Source of the DNA: Candidatus Cloacimonadota bacterium
Lineage (GTDB): Bacteria > Cloacimonadota > Cloacimonadia > Cloacimonadales > Cloacimonadaceae
Direction of reading: 5' to 3'
Assembly: GCA_012519465.1 (NCBI GenBank)
Contig: JAAYQD010000244.1
Coordinates: 1-9,244, forward strand
DNA length: 9,244 nucleotides
Below are positions 5,976 through 9,244 of the stretch, piece by piece. A program made the position numbers and the translations under genes. Position 1 is the first letter of the stretch; each line of letters begins with the position of its first letter. Below the pieces are notes generated by a model. It was not told where the DNA came from. It worked only from the letters and a program-made list of their open reading frames with translations, and ran no database searches.

Positions 5976-7304
5976 GCGGATGTTTTTGATGATGAGCTCG
6001 ATCTGGGCGCGCAGGTCCTTGTCTTCCCGGAATTGATTCTCTATCATGCGTTTGGCGTGGATCACGGTGGTGTGGTCTTTGCGGTTAAAATAGAGGGCGA
6101 TATCCTTTAGAGAGAGCTGGGGAATGAGGAGGTTGGCAAGATACATCGCCACCTGACGGGGGAATGCCACCACGTTGCGGCGGGTCTTTTCCATGATCAT
6201 CGTGGGCGTGATGCCCCACAAATTGCACACTTCCTGAGTGATATTATCGAGGGATATTTCCTTGCGGTTTTCCGTAATCATATCACTGAGAATGTTTTGT
6301 GCCATCTCCGTATCGATATCTTCGGGATTTAGCTTGTTATAGCTGGCATAGGCGAGGATGCGGATGAGGGAGCCTTCCAGGGCGCGCACACTGCTGGAGA
6401 TGGATTCGGCAATAAAATTGAAGGTATCATCCTGCAAAACAATGTTTTCCGGCTCTGCTTTTTTGCGCAGGATGGCTACCCGCGTCTCAAAATCCGGACT
6501 CTTCAAATCGCAGAGCAGGCCGCTTTCAAAGCGGGTGACGAGGCGGTTTTCGAGGTCTGGAATATCCTTGGGCGGGCGGTCTGAGGTAAGCACGATCTGC
6601 TTTTTATTGTCAAAAAGGGCGTTGAAGGTGTGGAAAAACTCTTCCTGGGTGCCTTCTTTGCGGCTGAGGAAGTGGATGTCGTCCACCAAGAGGATATCCA
6701 CTTTGCGGAATTTGGCGCGGAATTCCGGCATTTTATTGCCGCGGATGCCATCTATCATTTCATTGGTAAATGCTTCGCTGGTGGTGTAATAGATGTTGCA
6801 ATTGCGCCCTTCCATGTGGATATAATTGCCCACCGCCTGCATCAGATGGGTCTTGCCCATCCCGCTTTCGCCATAGATGAAAAGGGGATTGTATGTATAA
6901 CCGGGGGATTCCGCCACCGCCTTGGCAGCGCTGTAGGCAAAGTTGTTGTTGCGCCCCACCACAAATTGCTCAAAGCTAAAACGCTCGTTCAGCTTGGTAT
7001 TCACTGCCACGCGGTTGCCCTTGGATTCTGGAATATCCGCCTTGCTGCCGCTGCTGGAGGGTGGTGTGGACACGAATTTTACCTGATAGTTACGGTTGTA
7101 AAGGCTGCGGGATATCTCTTCCACGGCGTTGGCATAGCTCTGGTTGAGATAGTTTGCCGCAAATTGGGTGGGCACCCGCACCGTCATTTCCGTATCGCTG
7201 AGGTCTATCAAACTGGTTTCCGTAAACCAGGTGCGAAAGCTCTGGGGCTTGATGTTATGTTCGAGTTTATCTAAAATGTTTTGCCAAATGTCCTGATCCA
7301 TCAT
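5970..7304 (-). CDS. dnaA: Chromosomal replication initiator protein DnaA
   Basis: DnaA binds TTATCCACA boxes, oligomerises with ATP and opens the origin. Numbered from the start chosen here (444 residues): domain I at 1-80 (DIWQNILDKLEHNIKPQSFRTWF-type beginning); a short serine-rich linker; the AAA+ domain with Walker A GESGMGKT (145-152), Walker B LLVDDI (205-210), sensor 1 LTSDRPP (239-245), the NRLVTRFESG arginine-finger region (253-262) and sensor 2 VRALEG (306-311); and the domain IV DNA-binding signature NRKDHTTVIHAKRMIE (407-422), where NRKD replaces the common GGRD. I chose the ATG at 7304 because AGGAAAG lies 5 bases before it; the next codon is also ATG. A 467-residue version from GTG at 7373 lacks a ribosome binding site and would put the likely transcription start inside the gene. 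No dnaN follows; nif3 converges instead. Confidence 0.97.
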   Translation of the reverse strand: MMDQDIWQNILDKLEHNIKPQSFRTWFTETSLIDLSDTEMTVRVPTQFAANYLNQSYANAVEEISRSLYNRNYQVKFVSTPPSSSGSKADIPESKGNRVAVNTKLNERFSFEQFVVGRNNNFAYSAAKAVAESPGYTYNPLFIYGESGMGKTHLMQAVGNYIHMEGRNCNIYYTTSEAFTNEMIDGIRGNKMPEFRAKFRKVDILLVDDIHFLSRKEGTQEEFFHTFNALFDNKKQIVLTSDRPPKDIPDLENRLVTRFESGLLCDLKSPDFETRVAILRKKAEPENIVLQDDTFNFIAESISSSVRALEGSLIRILAYASYNKLNPEDIDTEMAQNILSDMITENRKEISLDNITQEVCNLWGITPTMIMEKTRRNVVAFPRQVAMYLANLLIPQLSLKDIALYFNRKDHTTVIHAKRMIENQFREDKDLRAQIELIIKNIRK

Positions 7305-7329
7305 CTCTTTCCTGCTTAAAAATCTTTTT

Positions 7330-7338
7330 TTATCCACA
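7330..7338 (+). promoter_or_regulatory. DnaA box in the dnaA leader
   Basis: A perfect TTATCCACA lies between the predicted dnaA -10 (7384-7389) and the dnaA start codon. A box here would let DnaA bind downstream of its own promoter and repress transcription, the known autoregulation pattern in other bacteria. Confidence 0.75.
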
Positions 7339-7383
7339 ATGTCCACCATCGGTCTCAGAGATGGGTTAGACACTGCTAACTAT

Positions 7384-7389
7384 ATTATA
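7384..7389 (-). promoter_or_regulatory. Predicted -10 element of the dnaA promoter
   Basis: A perfect TATAAT on the minus strand lies within an AT-rich run. No good -35 is found 16-18 bases upstream, so this is a partial match or depends on an activator. The start would be near 7377, giving a leader of about 73 bases that contains the DnaA box at 7330. Confidence 0.45.
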
Positions 7390-7442
7390 TTTGAATGAAT
7401 AAGGCGGGACGTGGTGAAGAATTAACTTACAATGTCCATTAG

Positions 7443-7462
7443 TTATCCACATCTTATCCACA
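7443..7462 (+). promoter_or_regulatory. Tandem DnaA boxes of the putative origin
   Basis: Two perfect TTATCCACA boxes at 7443-7451 and 7454-7462 start 11 bp apart, placing them on the same face of the helix, as expected for cooperative DnaA loading. They lie 40-60 bp from the AT-rich run at 7381-7402. Confidence 0.85.
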
Positions 7463-7604
7463 TACTCCCCACGGAACGGCGCTATGACTTGAAAAACAAA
7501 AACTTATCTCGCAACCCGATTACCTTGGTGAGAGCGAATTCAGTTTTTTAAAAAGCCCTTCTTTTGTCAAGTGGCTAAATCTTGGCAGCACAATCCCTTG
7601 CGTG

Positions 7605-7670
7605 TTTCTGTAAACTGGGATTTACATGTATATCAGGGGATTAAGGGGCTGTATCTCAATTTACAGGAAA
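7605..7670. repeat. Inverted TTTACA repeats to the right of the DnaA boxes
   Basis: TTTCTGTAAA (7605-7614) is matched in inverted orientation by TTTACAGGAAA (7660-7670), with one extra base. A third unit TTTACA at 7621-7626 forms a perfect 6-bp inverted repeat with the first (TGTAAA 7609-7614). The role is unknown. They could be protein sites of the origin region or of the downstream gene. Confidence 0.4.
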
Positions 7671-7811
7671 CAGCTATACTCTGGTAATCTCCTAAGATAC
7701 AGGCAGATAGCAATTGGCTAAAAATACTTTTGCACCGGTGTATGCCTTATCAGTACAAAGCATTTGTTTGTATGAAGAAAGGGGATTTTGGGGGCTAATT
7801 TCAGATTTGAT

Positions 7812-7841
7812 TTGACAGATACAGGCATCTTCCGAGATTAT
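7812..7841 (+). promoter_or_regulatory. Predicted promoter of the lipoprotein-mtnA operon
   Basis: TTGACA (7812-7817) is followed after 18 bases by GATTAT (7836-7841), four of six matches to the -10 consensus. Transcription would start near 7848, about 27 bases before the chosen ATG at 7875 and downstream of the alternative upstream start. Confidence 0.5.
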
Positions 7842-7874
7842 GCCTTCAAACTATTTACAAGGAGATGCAGCCTT

Positions 7875-8456
7875 ATGAAGCGCATAACAAATGGAACTGC
7901 AGTCACTTGGATCTTGACTCTTATTTTGGCATCCATGCTGATGTGGGGATGTATCCCACGTTTGCGGGTGCGTCGCTTTTTGCCGGATGTGATAATGGTG
8001 GCGTCATCCTCTGATGAAGATGGGATAAGCGGAGCCGTGGTCTTGGATACTCACTATGTGGGAGCTGCTGATTATCTGGTGGCAGAGGCTTCTTTGGCAG
8101 ACAGTCCCTGGGTGTATGCCCGCCTGGGCAAGCTGGTAAAGTATGAGCCCAAGTATAATACGGCGGAATTTATCCTTTCCATGGATAGCAGCGAGATAAA
8201 CAGCTCCTTCTATGCCAGGACGCGCATTGCCATCCCGGAAGATTTGGAGCCCCAAAGCGATATCTACTTCTTTGATGCCAAAGATAGTGAGGGTGTTCAC
8301 CGCTCTCCCGCAAATCGAGAGGAAGCCCTCCATGGCTGGTGGATCAATGCGCGTATCATCAGCCACATACAGGGAGACGTGTATCTGGTGAGCGGAGACA
8401 ACCTGGTGCATGCCAGCGCCATCCGCATCAAAGATGATAGGCCCATCCCCAAGTGA
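7875..8456 (+). CDS. Putative lipoprotein of unknown function
   Basis: The protein of 193 residues starts MKRITNGTAV, followed by a hydrophobic stretch (about 9-25) ending in LMWGC. Cys26 would be the lipidated residue; the box is atypical (Met and Trp at -3 and -2), so a plain N-terminal anchor is possible. The mature part (27-193) is soluble and mixed, and reads as alternating beta strands with paired segments such as SGAVVLDTHYVG, GKLVKYEP and GDVYLVSGDNLVHASAIRI. I do not recognise a family. AAGGAG lies 10 bases before this ATG, a little far but the best site. The frame stays open upstream to 7788, but that extension would cover the predicted promoter and bury the signal peptide. mtnA begins 24 bp after the stop, so the two are likely co-transcribed. 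A role in methionine salvage is not implied. Confidence 0.7.
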   Translation: MKRITNGTAVTWILTLILASMLMWGCIPRLRVRRFLPDVIMVASSSDEDGISGAVVLDTHYVGAADYLVAEASLADSPWVYARLGKLVKYEPKYNTAEFILSMDSSEINSSFYARTRIAIPEDLEPQSDIYFFDAKDSEGVHRSPANREEALHGWWINARIISHIQGDVYLVSGDNLVHASAIRIKDDRPIPK

Positions 8457-8480
8457 TGGGTGAAGATACAAGGATAGAAG

Positions 8481-9244
8481 ATGAAGATAAATGGTATGGA
8501 TTATCGCAGCGTTTGGTGGGAAGAAGGGCGCCTGATGATGATAGATCAAAATCAGCTTCCTTTCCACTTTGCCACGCTGGGTTTCACAGATTATCGCCAG
8601 GTGGCAAAAGCCATTGTGGAGATGACGGTGCGCGGTGCGCCAGCCATTGGAGCCACCGGAGCCTTTGCCATGGCGTTGGCTGCCCAGAGTGCACCTGATG
8701 AGGGCTTTCGCCACTATTTGCGTACTGCCTTTGAAGAGCTGAAAGCCACCCGTCCCACCGCCATCGACCTCATCAACGGCCTGGAAGAGGTGTATGAGAG
8801 CACCATCAAGTTTATTCCCAATCTGGCGCATGCCCGCAAAGTGGCAATCCTGAGCGCCAGTGAATTTGCCGAGCGCAGCGTAATGGAATGCCGCCAAATA
8901 GGGCAGATAGGTCTGCCGCTCATCAAAGACGGCAGCCGCATCCTCACCCATTGCAATGCAGGGGCTTTGGCAACGGTGGATTGGGGCACAGCCCTGGCTC
9001 CCCTGCGTGCGGCAAGACAGAAACAGCGGGAGATATTCGTCTATGTGGATGAAACCCGTCCCCGATTGCAGGGAGCACGCCTTACCGCCTGGGAATTGGA
9101 ACAGGAAGGCATCCCCCACGCCATCATCGCTGATTCTGCCGCGGGATATTACTTTTATAAAAAGGATATAGACCTGGTGATAACGGGAGCCGACCGCATC
9201 TGCCTCAACGGTGATATTGCCAACAAGATAGGCACCTACGAAAA
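8481..9244 (+). CDS. mtnA: S-methyl-5-thioribose-1-phosphate isomerase MtnA (3' end outside window)
   Basis: MtnA converts methylthioribose 1-phosphate to methylthioribulose 1-phosphate in the methionine salvage pathway, in the cytoplasm. The 254 codons present cover most of a protein usually near 340-370 residues. Visible motifs: VRGAPAIG (50-57); ATRPTAIDL (89-97); ILTHCNAGALAT (154-165) with the catalytic Cys158, where NAGA replaces the common NTGS; VYVDETRPRLQGARLTAWEL (187-206); and TGADRI (235-240) with catalytic Asp238, then NGDIANKIGTY (243-253). The start has AAGGA 6 bases upstream. It follows the lipoprotein gene by 24 bp. The family is related to eIF2B alpha-like proteins and ribose-1,5-bisphosphate isomerase, but both catalytic residues and the RPTA segment favour MtnA. 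The frame is intact up to the edge. Confidence 0.95.
   Translation, partial: MKINGMDYRSVWWEEGRLMMIDQNQLPFHFATLGFTDYRQVAKAIVEMTVRGAPAIGATGAFAMALAAQSAPDEGFRHYLRTAFEELKATRPTAIDLINGLEEVYESTIKFIPNLAHARKVAILSASEFAERSVMECRQIGQIGLPLIKDGSRILTHCNAGALATVDWGTALAPLRAARQKQREIFVYVDETRPRLQGARLTAWELEQEGIPHAIIADSAAGYYFYKKDIDLVITGADRICLNGDIANKIGTYE

Larger units (their letters stand above)
7305..7874. other. Gene-free region with candidate chromosomal origin of replication (oriC)
   Basis: This 570-bp divergent spacer between dnaA and the lipoprotein gene has no convincing open frame. It contains three perfect DnaA boxes (7330-7338, 7443-7451, 7454-7462), all in the same orientation, and AT-rich runs suited to unwinding (7381-7402, with TATATTATAT, and 7540-7555, with TTTTTTAAAAA). 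It also has inverted TTTACA repeats, a match to the enterobacterial IHF consensus (7631-7643), and the promoters of both flanking genes. A cluster of perfect boxes next to dnaA is the most common place for a bacterial origin. The minimal origin probably lies within about 7320-7560. Confidence 0.75.

Noticed and set aside
7305..7373. Longer DnaA starting at GTG 7373
   Set aside because: No ribosome binding site, 23 extra residues not typical of DnaA, and the predicted transcription start falls near or inside it. The ATG at 7304 has a clear site.
7627..7722. Small frame of 31 codons in the origin region
   Set aside because: Arginine-rich, no similarity recognised, overlaps the inverted repeats; a chance frame.
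7788..7874. Longer lipoprotein starting at 7788
   Set aside because: The extension covers the predicted promoter and would put 29 residues in front of the signal peptide.
8004..9119. Long minus-strand open frame (371 codons) opposite the lipoprotein and mtnA
   Set aside because: The plus strand encodes MtnA with conserved motifs here; the antisense frame has no recognisable domain and is a by-product of codon bias.

Overview
This is bacterial DNA made of two compositionally different parts. The left third (about 1-3050) is AT-rich: a 60-base sample at 1201-1260 is about 32% GC. It carries restriction-modification-type genes. The right half (about 4800 to the end) is more GC-rich (a sample at 5281-5340 is about 67%) and carries core genes: a Nif3-family metal protein, dnaA with a probable replication origin, a putative lipoprotein and mtnA. 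The lipobox-bearing protein fits a cell with an envelope lipoprotein pathway. The lineage cannot be fixed from the sequence. Cloacimonadota or a similar uncultured diderm phylum is only a weak guess.

Layout. (1) Positions 1-2086, minus strand: an apparent two-gene restriction-modification operon. It has a gamma-class N6-adenine DNA methyltransferase with an N-terminal helix-turn-helix, followed 17 bp later by the first 39 codons of a second gene that leaves the window and could be the cognate nuclease. (2) Positions 2087-2593: a gene-free divergent spacer with a promoter for the methylase, a pair of direct repeats around it, and an RNA hairpin facing the other way. (3) Positions 2594-2809, plus strand: a 71-residue repeat protein of the DUF6150 / '7(1) septoil knot' type. 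(4) Positions 3051-4295, minus: a stand-alone HsdR-N-like PD-(D/E)XK protein. (5) Positions 4384-4438: an array of 7-bp units in strict 11-bp phase that also forms a 14-bp inverted repeat. (6) Positions 4489-4731, plus: a small unrecognised protein. (7) Positions 4840-5940, plus: the Nif3-family gene, whose near-consensus promoter sits so close to the ATG that the mRNA is predicted to be leaderless. (8) Positions 5970-7304, minus: dnaA, converging on nif3. (9) Positions 7305-7874: a gene-free region with three perfect TTATCCACA DnaA boxes and AT-rich segments, the best candidate for the chromosomal origin. (10) Positions 7875 to the end, plus: a putative lipoprotein and mtnA, probably one operon, mtnA being cut by the window edge.

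How it fits together. DnaA would bind the boxes next to its own gene, both to start replication and, through the box in its leader, probably to control itself. dnaA and the lipoprotein-mtnA operon both run away from the putative origin, as expected for genes moving with the forks. The defence-type genes lie a few kilobases to the left, and the change in base composition suggests they were acquired. I see no tRNA, rRNA, CRISPR array, transposase or integrase.
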